A stretch of 64,000 nt of DNA from Klebsiella variicola (GTDB taxonomy: Bacteria; Pseudomonadota; Gammaproteobacteria; Enterobacterales; Enterobacteriaceae), in contig NZ_CP010523.2 of the NCBI RefSeq assembly GCF_000828055.2, positions 4,526,001 to 4,590,000 on the forward strand. Reading direction: 5' to 3'. Below, piece after piece: positions 36,655 to 47,573 of the stretch; within the stretch, counting starts at the first letter, position 1, and every line of letters begins with the position of its first letter. Both the position numbers and the translations under genes were made by a program. The notes beneath the pieces are model-generated. The model did not search any database. It was not told the origin of the DNA and worked only from the letters and a program-made list of their open reading frames with translations.

Positions 36655-38061
36655 ATGGCAGACAATAGACTATCAATAAAGGAAAAGATTGGTTACGGGA
36701 TGGGTGATGCCGGATGCAATATCATATTTGGCGCCATCATGCTGTTTGTTAACTATTTTTATACCGATATCTTCGGCCTGGCGCCGGCGCTGGTCGGCGT
36801 ACTGCTGTTGTCGGTGCGCGTCATCGATGCGGTGACCGATCCGATTATGGGCGCCCTTGCCGACCGTACCCGCAGTAAATATGGCCGCTTTCGTCCATGG
36901 CTACTGTGGATTGCCTTCCCCTACGCCCTGTTCAGCGTGCTGATGTTCACTACTCCTGAGTGGACCTATAACAGCAAAGTTATCTATGCGTTCGTGACCT
37001 ACTTTCTGCTGTCGGTGACCTATACCGCGATTAACATCCCCTACTGCTCGCTGGGAACGGTGATGACCGCTGATCCGAAAGAACGCGTTGCCTGCCAGTC
37101 CTATCGTTTTGTGATGGTGGGTATCGCCACGCTGCTGCTGTCATTGACGCTGCTGCCAATGGCCGACTGGTTCGGCGGCGCCGATAAAGCGAAGGGCTAC
37201 CAGATGGCGATGACCGTGCTGGCCTTTATCGGCATGTGTATGTTCCTGTTCTGCTTCGCTACCGTGCGTGAACGCATACACCCGGCGGTGCAGACGAATG
37301 ATGAACTGAAAAAAGACCTCAAAGACGTGTGGAAAAATGACCAGTGGGTGCGCATCCTGCTGCTCACGCTGTGCAACGTCTGCCCGGGCTTTATTCGCAT
37401 GGCCGCCACCATGTATTACGTCACCTGGGTGATGGGACAAAGCACCCATTTTGCCACCCTGTTTATCAGCCTCGGCGTGGTCGGGATGATGATTGGCAGC
37501 ATGCTGGCGAAAGTCCTCACCGACCGCTGGTGCAAACTGCAGGTTTTCTTCTGGACCAACATCGTGCTGGCGATTTTCTCCTGCGCCTTCTACTTCTTTA
37601 ATCCGCACGCCACCACGCTGATTATGGTGCTCTACTTCCTGCTCAACATCCTGCATCAGATCCCCTCTCCGCTGCACTGGTCGCTGATGTCCGACGTTGA
37701 CGACTATGGCGAGTGGAAAACCGGTAAGCGCATCACCGGCATTAGCTTCTCCGGCAATCTGTTCTTCCTCAAGGTCGGCCTGGCGGTCGCCGGAGCAATG
37801 GTAGGTTTCCTGCTGTCATGGTACGGCTACGACGCCGGCGCGAAAGCGCAAAGCGCCTCCGCCCTCAACGGCATCGTGCTCCTATTCTCGGTCATCCCCG
37901 GCGTCGGCTATCTGATCACCGCCGGCGTGGTGCGCCTGCTGAAGGTTGACCGCACCCTGATGCGCCAGATTCAAAGCGATTTAGAGAAGCGCCGCAGCAA
38001 CTACAGCGAGCTGAACGAATACCAGGAACTGAAAACCAGTGAACACGTAAGGAAAGCCTGA
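36655..38061 (+). CDS. GPH-family pentoside/glycoside:cation symporter
   Basis: 468 aa, about twelve membrane helices, of the glycoside-pentoside-hexuronide family (MelB, XylP, XynB-like). The N-terminal K-E-K-I-G-Y-G-M-G-D-A-G-C-N and D-A-V-T-D-P-I-M-G-A-L-A-D-R-T (cation-binding Asp region) are diagnostic, as is Y-G-E-W-K-T-G-K-R in the later loop. It overlaps the GH43 gene by one base (TGATG), so the imported substrate is probably a short xyloside or arabinoside. No regulator gene is adjacent. E. coli K-12 lacks these genes here; yagG-yagH is a similar pair elsewhere. Confidence 0.88.
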   Translation: MADNRLSIKEKIGYGMGDAGCNIIFGAIMLFVNYFYTDIFGLAPALVGVLLLSVRVIDAVTDPIMGALADRTRSKYGRFRPWLLWIAFPYALFSVLMFTTPEWTYNSKVIYAFVTYFLLSVTYTAINIPYCSLGTVMTADPKERVACQSYRFVMVGIATLLLSLTLLPMADWFGGADKAKGYQMAMTVLAFIGMCMFLFCFATVRERIHPAVQTNDELKKDLKDVWKNDQWVRILLLTLCNVCPGFIRMAATMYYVTWVMGQSTHFATLFISLGVVGMMIGSMLAKVLTDRWCKLQVFFWTNIVLAIFSCAFYFFNPHATTLIMVLYFLLNILHQIPSPLHWSLMSDVDDYGEWKTGKRITGISFSGNLFFLKVGLAVAGAMVGFLLSWYGYDAGAKAQSASALNGIVLLFSVIPGVGYLITAGVVRLLKVDRTLMRQIQSDLEKRRSNYSELNEYQELKTSEHVRKA

Positions 38062-39011
38062 TGAACAACTGGCCAAACCCCTTTATTGAACAGCGCGCAG
38101 ACCCCTTTATTCTGCGCCACCTTAATCACTACTACTTTATTGCCTCGGTACCGGAATATGACCGGCTGGAGATCCGGCGCGCGGCCACCCTTGAAGGATT
38201 GCGCGATGCTGAGCCGGTAGTGGTCTGGCGCGCGCCGCAAAGCGGGCCGATGAGCCAGCTGATTTGGGCGCCGGAGCTGCATGAAATAGACGGTAAGTGG
38301 TATATCTATTTTGCCGCCACCCATACTCACGATCTGGATGCGCTGGGGATGTTCCAGCATCGCATGTTCGTTCTCGAGTGCGCCGACAACGATCCGCTGA
38401 CCGGTCGCTGGCAGGAAAAAGGCCAGGTGGTCACGCCTTTCGATACCTTCGCCCTCGATGCCACTACTTTTATCCATCAGGGCAAACGCTGGTATCTGTG
38501 GGCGCAAAAATCCCCGCATATCGAAGGCAACTCAAACTTATATCTTGCTGAAATGGCCAACCCGTGGACGCTAAAAGGCGAGCCGGTCATGCTGAGCAAG
38601 CCGGAGTTCGACTGGGAGTGCCGGGGATTTAAGGTCAACGAAGGTCCTGCGGTGCTGGTGCATGGCGATAAGCTGTTCATCAGCTATTCCGCCAGCGCCA
38701 CCGATGAAAACTACTGCATGGGGTTGTTATGGATCGACCGGCAGGCCGATCCGCTGCAGCCGACGAACTGGCATAAAGCCCCGCAGCCGGTCTTTCGTAC
38801 CAGCTATGAAAACCGCCAGTATGGCCCGGGCCATAATAGTTTTACCCAAACGCCGGCAGGGGAAGATGTGCTGGTGTATCACGCGCGGAATTACACCGAG
38901 ATAGAAGGCGATCCACTGTATGACCCCAATCGCCATACGCGGTTAAAACTCGTCAGCTGGAGGGAGGACGGGATGCCCGACTTCGGCATCCCGCCGGCGG
39001 ATACGCTGTAG
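38061..39011 (+). CDS. Glycoside hydrolase family 43 (beta-xylosidase/arabinofuranosidase type)
   Basis: 316 aa five-bladed propeller glycosidase without signal peptide, hence cytoplasmic. Predicted catalytic residues are D14 (Q-R-A-D-P-F-I, general base), D133 (F-A-L-D-A-T-T-F, pKa modulator) and E194 (V-N-E-G-P-A-V-L, general acid). W-A-P-E-L-H is the usual GH43 motif. It lacks the C-terminal sandwich domain of larger xylosidases. It would cleave the pentoside imported by the upstream symporter. Exact substrate (xyloside or arabinoside) cannot be set from sequence. Confidence 0.88.
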   Translation: MNNWPNPFIEQRADPFILRHLNHYYFIASVPEYDRLEIRRAATLEGLRDAEPVVVWRAPQSGPMSQLIWAPELHEIDGKWYIYFAATHTHDLDALGMFQHRMFVLECADNDPLTGRWQEKGQVVTPFDTFALDATTFIHQGKRWYLWAQKSPHIEGNSNLYLAEMANPWTLKGEPVMLSKPEFDWECRGFKVNEGPAVLVHGDKLFISYSASATDENYCMGLLWIDRQADPLQPTNWHKAPQPVFRTSYENRQYGPGHNSFTQTPAGEDVLVYHARNYTEIEGDPLYDPNRHTRLKLVSWREDGMPDFGIPPADTL

Positions 39012-39045
39012 CGGTTCGGAATGAAGCCCGCTGACGCGGGTTCTG

Positions 39046-39080
39046 CAGGCCGGGTCAGGCGAAGCCGCCACCCGGCAACA
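39046..39080. repeat. REP-like element after GH43 gene
   Basis: GCCGGGT (39049-39055) pairs with ACCCGGC (39070-39076) around a CAGGCGAAGCCGCC core, the usual form of an enterobacterial REP unit. A smaller hairpin CCCGC/GCGGG lies at about 39028-39040. Together they fill the gap between convergent genes. Confidence 0.75.
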
Positions 39081-39131
39081 AGAGTCCCGCAGGTGCATGT
39101 ATCGTGGCAGGCTGAGCGCGGGCTCAGGCCG

Positions 39132-39986
39132 TTAAACCAGGGTGCCGTAAATCGTCAGCAGCGCCATGATCACCACCACCACCAGCGAGGTTTTCTTGGC
39201 CATCGACACCGCGGCCTTCGGGGTCGCCACTTTATCCACGTGCGGTTCACGAGCCAGGGAATACTGCGCCAGGCGGGTCAATACCTGATACTGCGATGAA
39301 TGGCGGTCGCCTAACGATGCAAACCACGCCGGGAGCGCTTTCTCTCCATGCCCCACCAGAGCATAGACAACCCCCACCAGACGCACCGGCAGCCAGTCCA
39401 CGATATGCAAGAGACCATCGATTCCAGACTGCAAACGATGATGCGGCGTCTGGTAGCGCGCCAGCCACGTCTGCCAGGCACGCAGGACGCTATAAGCGAT
39501 AAGCGTCAGCGGCCCCCACGCGCCCCCCACCACAAACCAGAAAAGCGGCGCCAGGTAATATCGATAGTTAATCCACAGCAGCGCATTTTGCAGCTCACTC
39601 AGATATTCACGCTCATCGCAGCCCGGCGGTACGCCGTGGATCAGCGTCAGCTCGCTGGCCATGGCATCGCAGGCGCGACTGTCATTGCGCGACGCCGCTT
39701 TCAGATAGGCATGATAATGCAGCCGAACCTTGCCTGCCCCGATGCACAACAGGCCCAGCAAGATCCAGAACACCAGCAGAGGTACGTTAAATAGCTGCCC
39801 CTGCAGCAGGCGCTGAATGAGATACACCACCGCGACAGCCACCACCGTCATCAGCAGCGTGCCCAGCAGCGAAAAATGTTTTATCCGGCGGAACACCACC
39901 TCCAGCCGATGATCAAGCTGCCAGTGTTCGCCCAGCTTAAACAGCCGTTCGGCGATAAGCACCAGCAGCGTCGTAAACAGCGTCAT
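39132..39986 (-). CDS. ampE: Inner membrane protein AmpE
   Basis: 284 aa with about four membrane segments; it belongs to the cobalamin-biosynthesis CobD/CbiB-like superfamily. It is described as a regulatory membrane protein of the ampDE operon, but its activity is not settled. The start overlaps ampD by 4 bases. Sequence and length match E. coli AmpE. Confidence 0.94.
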   Translation of the reverse strand: MTLFTTLLVLIAERLFKLGEHWQLDHRLEVVFRRIKHFSLLGTLLMTVVAVAVVYLIQRLLQGQLFNVPLLVFWILLGLLCIGAGKVRLHYHAYLKAASRNDSRACDAMASELTLIHGVPPGCDEREYLSELQNALLWINYRYYLAPLFWFVVGGAWGPLTLIAYSVLRAWQTWLARYQTPHHRLQSGIDGLLHIVDWLPVRLVGVVYALVGHGEKALPAWFASLGDRHSSQYQVLTRLAQYSLAREPHVDKVATPKAAVSMAKKTSLVVVVIMALLTIYGTLV

Positions 39987-40546
39987 GATGTCTCCTTATC
40001 TGACGGCGCACTGAGTAGCGCCCGGAATTTTATCCAGTCAAAGGCCGGTCCTGGATCGGTTTTCCGCACGGGCGCGATATCGCTGTGGCCCGCGATGTTT
40101 TCGGCGATAGCCGGGTAAATCGTGATCAGTAGTTCCGTCACCGCCGCCAGCTGCTGGTACTGCGCATCGGTATACGCCAGGGTATCCGTGCCTTCCAGCT
40201 CAATGCCAATGGAAAAGTCATTGCAGCGTTCTCGCCCCTGATAGCAGGAGATCCCCGCATGCCACGCACGCTTATCGAAAGGCACATACTGCACGATTTC
40301 GCCATCACGGCGAATCAGACAATGTGCCGAAACGCGCAGATGAGCAATCTCGGCAAAGAAAGGATGCGCATGCGGATCCAGGGTGCCAGTGAACAGCGCA
40401 TCAATCCACGGACCACCAAATTCACCCGGTGGCAGGCTAATGTTATGCACCACCAGTAAGGAAGGGGCTTCTTCATCCGGACGGCAGTCATGGTGCGGCG
40501 AGGGAACCCGACGCGCGCCGACCAGCCATCCCTCGTTCAACTGCAT
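39983..40546 (-). CDS. ampD: 1,6-anhydro-N-acetylmuramyl-L-alanine amidase
   Basis: AmpD is a cytoplasmic zinc amidase that removes the peptide from anhydro-muropeptides during cell-wall recycling. Loss raises the AmpR inducer and derepresses ampC where present. Zinc ligands H34, H154 and D164 are in V-V-H-N, G-H-S-D and K-T-D-P-G-P. Length 187 aa, slightly longer than the 183 aa of E. coli. The gene diverges from nadC. Confidence 0.96.
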   Translation of the reverse strand: MQLNEGWLVGARRVPSPHHDCRPDEEAPSLLVVHNISLPPGEFGGPWIDALFTGTLDPHAHPFFAEIAHLRVSAHCLIRRDGEIVQYVPFDKRAWHAGISCYQGRERCNDFSIGIELEGTDTLAYTDAQYQQLAAVTELLITIYPAIAENIAGHSDIAPVRKTDPGPAFDWIKFRALLSAPSDKETS

Positions 40547-40655
40547 GCGGGATCTCCTTTCGCGAACTCATGCTTCCGGGCCACACGCCGGCCCAAAGGA
40601 TGAAGTGTGTATGGTACTGAAACGTCGTTCAGGTTAGCATGTTTCCCACTTCTGA

Positions 40656-41573
<918 letters not shown>

Positions 41574-41579
41574 GTAATT

Positions 41580-41614
41580 GGCCTTCACGCTGCCGGGCGT
41601 GAGGGCCTGATTTT
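41580..41614 (+). terminator. Terminator after nadC
   Basis: GGCCTTCACGC (41580-41590) pairs, with one bulge, with GCGTGAGGGCC (41597-41607), followed by TGATTTT. The rest of the gap to ppdD (41615-41754) should hold the pilus promoter. Confidence 0.75.
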
Positions 41615-41754
41615 GCGAGCCGACTCGCAGCCGTTCATGCCCACCATGTAAGCAAAGTAAAAACCCTGGAATCTGGTTTCCCGGATTGTTTTCGCCTCCT
41701 CGCCTGGTATCCCAAATCCCGTCACAGTGCTCCTGTCACAACAAGGAGCGACTT

Positions 41755-42186
41755 ATGGATAAACAACGTGGTTTCACCCTGATTGAACTGATGGTGGTCA
41801 TTGGGATCATCGCTATTCTCAGTGCCATTGGCATCCCGGCCTACCAGAACTACCTGCGTAAAGCCGCCCTCACCGACCTGCTGCAGACCTTTGTCCCTTA
41901 CCGGACGGCCATCGAACTTTGCGCGCTCGATCATGGCGGCCTGACGGTATGTGACGGCGGCAGCAACGGCATTCCCTCGCCGACAACCACACGCTACCTC
42001 TCCGCTATGAGCGTGGCCAAAGGGGTCGTCACCCTCACCGGCCAGGAAAGCCTGAACGGACTGGGCGTCACTCTGACGCCGACCTGGGATAACGCCGAGG
42101 GCGTCACTGGCTGGCAGCGCGTCTGCACTATCACCGGCAACAGCGCCCTTCAGCAGGCCTGCGAAGACGTCTTCCGGGTGAAGTAA
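41755..42186 (+). CDS. ppdD: Major type IV prepilin PpdD
   Basis: 143-aa prepilin. The leader M-D-K-Q-R-G is cut before F7 by prepilin peptidase (motif G-F-T-L-I-E, with E at +5), followed by a long hydrophobic helix and a C-terminal globular domain with cysteines for disulfides. ATG 41755 follows AAGGAG; a longer frame from 41686 would bury the prepilin site. PpdD can form pili with the hofBC machinery or be assembled by the Klebsiella pullulanase type II system (established). It is three residues shorter than in E. coli. Confidence 0.96.
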   Translation: MDKQRGFTLIELMVVIGIIAILSAIGIPAYQNYLRKAALTDLLQTFVPYRTAIELCALDHGGLTVCDGGSNGIPSPTTTRYLSAMSVAKGVVTLTGQESLNGLGVTLTPTWDNAEGVTGWQRVCTITGNSALQQACEDVFRVK

Positions 42187-42196
42187 GGGCAAACAC

Positions 42197-43582
42197 ATGA
42201 AAACAGAACAGCTGATCCCTCTCTGTCGCCGCTATCACGCCATGTTGCTGCATAGCGACGAGCAGACAATAGCCATTGCGGTGGTCGATACCCCACCGGC
42301 GGAGCTGATGGAGGCGCTGCGCTTCGCGACGCAAAAGCGAATCGATATTGAATGCTGGAGCCAGGAACAGATGGACAAGCGTCTGCAGGCCCAGGAAAAG
42401 CAGGCGCAACTGGCGCAAAACGCGGGGCCGGAAAATATCGCCGAACGGGTCAACCAGATCCTCGAACAGGCTCTGCGTCAGCGGGCGTCCGATATTCATA
42501 TCGAACCCACGGAAACGCATTTACGCATCCGCCTGCGGGTCGATGGCGTCCTCCATGCCCTGCCGTTGCTGGCCCCCGAGCTGGCGGCACCGATTATCGC
42601 GCGACTCAAGGTCATGGCCAGTCTCGATATCGCCGAGCATCGTTTACCACAGGATGGTCAGTTCGCGCTGAACCTCGGCGGACGACCGCTCTCCTTTCGC
42701 ATCGCCACTCTACCCTGCCGCTATGGCGAAAAAATTGTCCTGCGTCTTCTGCATCAGGTTGACCAGGCCCTGGATCTGGAGGCCCTCGGACTCTCCTCTT
42801 CCCAGCTGGCGGCTTTTCGCCAGGCGCTTAATCAGCCGCAGGGTCTACTGCTGGTCACCGGCCCGACCGGAAGCGGTAAAACGGTGACCCTCTACAGCGC
42901 CCTGCAGGCCAGAAACCGGGAGCAAGTGAACATCTGTAGCGTCGAGGATCCGCTGGAGATCCCCATCGCCGGGATGAATCAGACGCAAATTAATCCGCGT
43001 TCCGGGCTCACCTTTCACAGCGTACTCCGCGCCCTGTTACGCCAGGATCCGGATATTGTCATGGTAGGCGAGATTCGTGACGCCGAGACCGCTGAAATAG
43101 CCCTGAAAGCCGCCCAGACCGGCCATCTGGTGCTTTCCACCCTGCACACCAACTCCACCAGCGAAACCCTCACCCGCCTGCAGCAGATGGGCATCGCCCG
43201 CTGGATGATATCTTCAGCGCTCTCGCTGGTTATCGCCCAGCGCCTGGTCCGCAAGCTGTGCCCCCACTGTCGGCGCAATGTCGGTAGCGCCGCCGACCTG
43301 CCGCACAGCCTGTGGCCACGCCCGCTGCCGCGCTGGCAGGCGGCTGGCTGCGATCACTGTTATCACGGTTATCACGGCAGGCTGGCGCTGTTTGAGGTCA
43401 TGCCTGTCACCCCCGGGTTACGCCAGGGAATAGTCCAGGGGTTGAATGCCATTGAGATTGAATCTCTGGCGCGAGCCGCGGGGATGATGACGCTTTTTGA
43501 AAGCGGTTGTCAGGCTATCGAACAGGGGCTGACCAGCCTTGAAGAGGTGGTGCGGGTGCTGGGGATCCCCCATGGCGACTAA
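42197..43582 (+). CDS. hofB: Type IV pilus assembly ATPase HofB (PilB/GspE-type)
   Basis: 461-aa secretion ATPase that drives pilin polymerisation. The N-terminal domain is short. Walker A G-P-T-G-S-G-K-T lies near 227; Walker B R-Q-D-P-D-I-V-M-V-G-E-I-R-D and the His box T-G-H-L-V-L-S-T-L-H-T-N are intact. A four-cysteine zinc site C-P-H-C...C-D-H-C near 355-395 is present. ppdD lies 10 bases upstream and hofC overlaps by 11 bases, so the three form one operon. Confidence 0.95.
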   Translation: MKTEQLIPLCRRYHAMLLHSDEQTIAIAVVDTPPAELMEALRFATQKRIDIECWSQEQMDKRLQAQEKQAQLAQNAGPENIAERVNQILEQALRQRASDIHIEPTETHLRIRLRVDGVLHALPLLAPELAAPIIARLKVMASLDIAEHRLPQDGQFALNLGGRPLSFRIATLPCRYGEKIVLRLLHQVDQALDLEALGLSSSQLAAFRQALNQPQGLLLVTGPTGSGKTVTLYSALQARNREQVNICSVEDPLEIPIAGMNQTQINPRSGLTFHSVLRALLRQDPDIVMVGEIRDAETAEIALKAAQTGHLVLSTLHTNSTSETLTRLQQMGIARWMISSALSLVIAQRLVRKLCPHCRRNVGSAADLPHSLWPRPLPRWQAAGCDHCYHGYHGRLALFEVMPVTPGLRQGIVQGLNAIEIESLARAAGMMTLFESGCQAIEQGLTSLEEVVRVLGIPHGD

Positions 43583-44777
43583 GCGTCTCTGGCGCTGGCG
43601 CGGTATCGATGCGCACGGCGCCCCTTGCCAGGGGATGCTATGGCAAGCCAGTCGTCTGGAGGTGCTGCACGACCTTCAGCAGCAGCGCGTCATGCCGCTG
43701 GCCGTGCGCCGCTGTGCAGTGAAGCTGAATCTCTGGCACTCACGCTACAGTAGCGAAACGATCCGTCAGCTCGCCACCCTGCTGCAGGCCGGCCTGCCGC
43801 TGGCGGACGGTTTATCTCTGCTGGCGCAGCAGCAACCACACCCGCAATGGCAAGCGCTGCTTGAGTCCCTGGGCCGCGAACTGGCTCAGGGTGTAGCTTT
43901 CACTACCGCGCTGGCGCAGTGGCCGCAAGCCTTTCCGCCGCTTTATCTGGCGATGATTAGCACCGGCGAACTGACAGGCAAGCTCGATATTTGCTGCCAG
44001 CAGCTGGCCAACCAACAGCAGGAGCAGCAGCGGCTCGCCGGCAAGGTCAAAAAAGCGCTGCGTTACCCGCTGATCGTACTCGCCCTGGCGCTGCTGGTGG
44101 TGCTGGGGATGCTCTATTTTGTCCTGCCCGAGTTCACCGCTATCTACCAGACGTTCAGTACGCCGCTGCCGCTGTTGACGCGGATGGTCGTTGCGGCAGG
44201 CGACATGCTAAGTCGCGGCTGGCCGCTACTGCTGGCCCTTTTCCTGAGCCCGCTGCTGCTCAACCAGCTGGTCCGGCGGCGTAGCGACTGGTTGCTGCGT
44301 CGCCAGCGATTGCTGAACGCGCTCCCTCTCATCGGCCCCCTGATCGGCGGCCAACAGCTGAGCCTGATCTTTACCATCCTGGCGTTAACCCAAAGCGCCG
44401 GTATTAGCTTTCTGCAGGGTTTGCAAAGTGTTGAAGCAACTCTGTCGTGCCCACTCTGGCGCCAGCGCCTGGCGCAAGCCCGTACGCTGATAGCCCAGGG
44501 GGAACCGATTTGGCAGGCGTTAAGCCGGTGCGGCGGTTTTACTCCGCTGTGCCTGCAGCTCATCCGTACGGGTGAAAGCGTGGGGGCGCTGGATCAAATG
44601 CTGGAAAATCTGGCGCACCATCATCGAGAGCAAACGCATCAGCGAGCCGACAGTCTGGCTGCGCATCTCGAACCCATCATGCTGGTGATAACCGGTTCAC
44701 TGGTCGGCATTCTGGTGGTGGCGATGTATTTGCCCGTTTTTCATCTGGGCGATGCCATTGGCGGGGCGGGAGGGTGA
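43572..44777 (+). CDS. hofC: Type IV pilus inner-membrane platform protein HofC (PilC/GspF-type)
   Basis: 401-aa polytopic protein with two GspF domains: T-L-L-Q-A-G-L-P-L-A-D-G-L and its repeat A-L-T-Q-S-A-G-I-S-F-L-Q-G-L, each followed by P-L-Y-L-A-M-I-S-T-G-E-L-T-G-K or P-L-C-L-Q-L-I-R-T-G-E-S-V-G-A. Three membrane segments are seen. ATG 43572 gives M-A-T-K-R-L-W-R-W, aligned with E. coli M-A-S-K-Q-L-W-R-W; it overlaps hofB by 11 bases. It converges with guaC. Confidence 0.93.
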   Translation: MATKRLWRWRGIDAHGAPCQGMLWQASRLEVLHDLQQQRVMPLAVRRCAVKLNLWHSRYSSETIRQLATLLQAGLPLADGLSLLAQQQPHPQWQALLESLGRELAQGVAFTTALAQWPQAFPPLYLAMISTGELTGKLDICCQQLANQQQEQQRLAGKVKKALRYPLIVLALALLVVLGMLYFVLPEFTAIYQTFSTPLPLLTRMVVAAGDMLSRGWPLLLALFLSPLLLNQLVRRRSDWLLRRQRLLNALPLIGPLIGGQQLSLIFTILALTQSAGISFLQGLQSVEATLSCPLWRQRLAQARTLIAQGEPIWQALSRCGGFTPLCLQLIRTGESVGALDQMLENLAHHHREQTHQRADSLAAHLEPIMLVITGSLVGILVVAMYLPVFHLGDAIGGAGG

Positions 44778-44781
44778 GAAA

Positions 44782-44806
44782 CGCTGGCGCAGCACAGGCG
44801 CCAGCG
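44782..44806. terminator. Hairpin between hofC and guaC
   Basis: CGCTGGCGC (44782-44790) pairs with GCGCCAGCG (44798-44806). It lies between convergent genes and could serve both; no T-run is seen. Confidence 0.55.
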
Positions 44807-44813
44807 AAGCCGC

Positions 44814-45857
44814 TTACAGGCTATTGAATATCCGGTTCTCTTGTTCCTGAACGCGGATAAAGGTCGTCCGTTTGGTCAGCTCTTTCAGACGCGACGCGCC
44901 AACATAGGTGCAGGCTGAACGCAGGCCGCCAAGGATATCGCGAGCAGTATTATCCACCGGGCCACGCAGCGGTAGCTTAACGGTTTTACCTTCCGCCGCG
45001 CGGTATTTCGCGACACCGCCCACATGGCGCGTCATCGCTGACTCGGAGCTCATGCCATAGAACAGCATGAATTTTTCCCCGTTCTCTTCAACGATGGTTC
45101 CGCCGCTCTCTTCATGGCCCGCCAGCATGCCGCCGAGCATCACGAAATCGGCGCCGCCGCCGAAAGCTTTCGCCACATCACCCGGCATGGTGCATCCCCC
45201 GTCGCTGATGATCTGGCCGCCCAGGCCGTGCGCCGCATCAGCGCACTCGATCACGGCGGAGAGCTGCGGATAGCCGACGCCCGTTTTGACGCGGGTAGTG
45301 CAGACGGAACCCGGGCCAATCCCGACTTTCACAATATCGGCGCCGGAGAGGATCAGCTCTTCGCACATTTCACCAGTGACCACGTTTCCAGCGATAATGG
45401 TTTTCTGCGGCCAGGCTTCACGGGCTTTCGCCACAAACTGCACGAAGTGCTCAGAGTAGCCGTTAGCCACGTCGATGCACACAAAGTTCAGTTGCGGATT
45501 CTGAGAGAGGATCTGTTGCGTCTTTTCGAAATCCGCATCGGAAGTGCCGGTGGAAACCATCACATGCTTGAGGACGTCTGCGGACGCGCCCTGTACAAAC
45601 GCCTGCCATTCCTCAACGGTGTAGTGCTTGTGTACCGCGGTCAGAATACCAAAAGTGGCCAGCGCTTGCGCCATACTGAAGGTGCCGACGGTATCCATGT
45701 TGGCCGCAATAATTGGCACACCGGACCAGGTCTGGCCTGAATGTTTGAAAGTGAATTCACGTTCCAGCTCAACATCAGAACGGCTTTTGAGAGTAGAGCG
45801 TTTCGGGCGGATAAGAACGTCTTTGAAACCAAGCTTCAGATCTTCTTCAATACGCAT
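44814..45857 (-). CDS. guaC: GMP reductase
   Basis: GuaC reduces GMP to IMP with NADPH, returning guanine nucleotides to the purine pool. A TIM barrel of 347 aa, with catalytic Cys in [11 protein letters not shown] near 186 and the phosphate loop [10 protein letters not shown] near 220. ATG 45857 (AGGAA upstream) gives [10 protein letters not shown] as in E. coli; the frame extends 22 codons upstream without conservation. A promoter is seen at 45913-45940. Confidence 0.97.
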   Translation of the reverse strand: MRIEEDLKLGFKDVLIRPKRSTLKSRSDVELEREFTFKHSGQTWSGVPIIAANMDTVGTFSMAQALATFGILTAVHKHYTVEEWQAFVQGASADVLKHVMVSTGTSDADFEKTQQILSQNPQLNFVCIDVANGYSEHFVQFVAKAREAWPQKTIIAGNVVTGEMCEELILSGADIVKVGIGPGSVCTTRVKTGVGYPQLSAVIECADAAHGLGGQIISDGGCTMPGDVAKAFGGGADFVMLGGMLAGHEESGGTIVEENGEKFMLFYGMSSESAMTRHVGGVAKYRAAEGKTVKLPLRGPVDNTARDILGGLRSACTYVGASRLKELTKRTTFIRVQEQENRIFNSL

Positions 45858-45912
45858 GTGCGAATTCCTGGGGTTAATTGCATTATTGTGAGAGCACAAC
45901 TCCAGTGACGTT

Positions 45913-45940
45913 ATCATACGCACGAATCAGGCCTGCGCAA
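45913..45940 (-). promoter_or_regulatory. Probable guaC promoter
   Basis: On the minus strand TTGCGC (45935-45940) and TATGAT (45913-45918) are 16 bases apart, leaving a leader of about 50 bases before ATG 45857. Confidence 0.65.
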
Positions 45941-46200
45941 GACTGCGATTTTCACTTTTTTTACGCTACAATCGTATAAATTTACCTGGTGAATGGAGAA
46001 AAAAGCGCTTATGCCTTTCCTCGCCAGCGTATTATTTTTAACCATTTGATTTGCTTGATTAAAAGAAACAGAATAGCGGGCGGCGATCCCGGTTGGCACG
46101 TGACTATCACGACATGATCACTATCACCTCTCCGACGTGCGGCCAGTCATCGCTGTCTGAATGCAAAAAATACGAGCAATCCGTTTCAGGGTCAGAAGAT
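45941..46200. other. Intergenic region upstream of coaE
   Basis: The gap between guaC and coaE is 343 bases in total. Beyond the guaC promoter it contains an A+T-rich block (45955-45990, with TACAAT and TATAAA) that may serve coaE. The coaE frame is open from 46093 but the extra 36 residues match nothing I know. No RNA gene was recognised. Confidence 0.55.
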
Positions 46201-46821
46201 ATGGGGTACACAGTCGCGTTAACAGGTGGGATCGGCAGCGGTAAAAGCACGGTCGCCGACGCCTTCGCGCAGCTCGGGGTTAACGTTGTTGATGCCGATG
46301 TTATCGCCCGCCAGGTGGTCGAACCTGGCACCCCAGCGCTCCAGGCCATCGCCGGCCACTTTGGGTCGCAGATGATTGCCCCCGACGGCACGCTGAACCG
46401 CCGCCTGCTGCGGGAAAAAATTTTTGCTCACGTGGAGGATAAAGCCTGGCTTAACGCGCTGTTGCATCCGCTGATCCAGCAGGAAACGCGCCGCCAGATG
46501 CAGGCTGCTACCTCCCCTTATCTCCTCTGGGTCGTACCTTTGCTGGTCGAAAACCGCCTGTCCGGTCAGGCCGATCGCGTACTGGTCGTCGATGTGCCAA
46601 AAGAAACGCAGATCGAACGCACCATGCTGCGTGACAAGGTCAGCCGCGAACATGCTGAACATATTCTTGCCGCTCAGGCCACGCGCGAGCAGCGCCTGGC
46701 CGCCGCGGACGATGTTATTGAAAACACTGGCACGCCGGATGCAGTGGCATCGGATGTTGCCCGCCTGCACGAAAAGTATTTAATGCTGGCATCGCAGGCC
46801 GCCTCACAGGAAAACTCGTAA
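46201..46821 (+). CDS. coaE: Dephospho-CoA kinase
   Basis: CoaE phosphorylates dephospho-CoA, the last step of coenzyme A synthesis. The P-loop G-G-I-G-S-G-K-S-T lies at 9-17. Length is 206 aa from ATG 46201, as in E. coli. It overlaps zapD by one base (TAATG). It is the final step of the pathway begun by panBCD earlier in the window. Confidence 0.96.
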   Translation: MGYTVALTGGIGSGKSTVADAFAQLGVNVVDADVIARQVVEPGTPALQAIAGHFGSQMIAPDGTLNRRLLREKIFAHVEDKAWLNALLHPLIQQETRRQMQAATSPYLLWVVPLLVENRLSGQADRVLVVDVPKETQIERTMLRDKVSREHAEHILAAQATREQRLAAADDVIENTGTPDAVASDVARLHEKYLMLASQAASQENS

Positions 46822-47564
46822 TGCATACCCCCGTTCTGTTTGAACATCCTCTTAATGAGAAAATGCGTACCTGGCTGCGCATCGAATTTCTGATCCAGCA
46901 AATGGCTTTCCATCCGATGATTGCCACTCATGCCGATGCGCTCCATTTTTTCCGTAACGCCGGCGATCTGTTGGATGTGCTGGAGCGTGGCGAGGTGCGT
47001 ACCGACCTGGTTAAAGAACTGGAGCGCCAGCAGCGCAAGCTCCAGTCCTGGGCTGAAGTACCGGGCGTCGATCAGGAGCGCATTAACGAACTGCGCCAGC
47101 AGCTGAAGCAATCCTCCAGCACCCTGATGGCCGCGCCGCGTATTGGCCAGTTTCTGCGTGAAGATCGCCTGATTGCGCTGGTGCGTCAGCGCCTGAGTAT
47201 TCCAGGCGGCTGCTGCAGCTTCGATTTACCGACCCTGCATATCTGGCTCCATATGCCACAGGCGCATCGGGACGAGCAGGTGGCCAGCTGGCTCGCCAGC
47301 CTCGATCCGCTGATCCAGTCCCTGAACCTGATCCTCGACCTGATCCGTAACTCTGCGCTGTTTCGCAAACAGACCAGCCTCAACGGCTTTTACCAGGATA
47401 ATGGCGAAGATGCCGATCTGCTACGTCTGCGTCTCGATCTGGCTCACCAGCTGTATCCGCAGATCTCCGGCCATAAGAGCCGTTTCGCTATCCGTTTCCT
47501 GCCGCTGGACAGTGAGTATGGGATCGTGCCGGAGCGCTTTGATTTTGAACTGGCCTGCTGCTAA
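46821..47564 (+). CDS. zapD: Cell division protein ZapD
   Basis: ZapD (YacF) cross-links FtsZ protofilaments by binding the FtsZ C-terminal peptide. 247 aa, mostly helical N-terminal half and beta C-terminal half, no catalytic motif. It starts inside the coaE stop (TAATG), so translation is coupled, and yacG follows after 9 bases. Sequence is close to E. coli. Confidence 0.95.
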   Translation: MHTPVLFEHPLNEKMRTWLRIEFLIQQMAFHPMIATHADALHFFRNAGDLLDVLERGEVRTDLVKELERQQRKLQSWAEVPGVDQERINELRQQLKQSSSTLMAAPRIGQFLREDRLIALVRQRLSIPGGCCSFDLPTLHIWLHMPQAHRDEQVASWLASLDPLIQSLNLILDLIRNSALFRKQTSLNGFYQDNGEDADLLRLRLDLAHQLYPQISGHKSRFAIRFLPLDSEYGIVPERFDFELACC

Positions 47565-47573
47565 GGAGATAAC

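Noticed and set aside
46093-46200. N-terminal extension of coaE
   Set aside because: It would place 36 unmatched residues before the P-loop; ATG 46201 fits family length.
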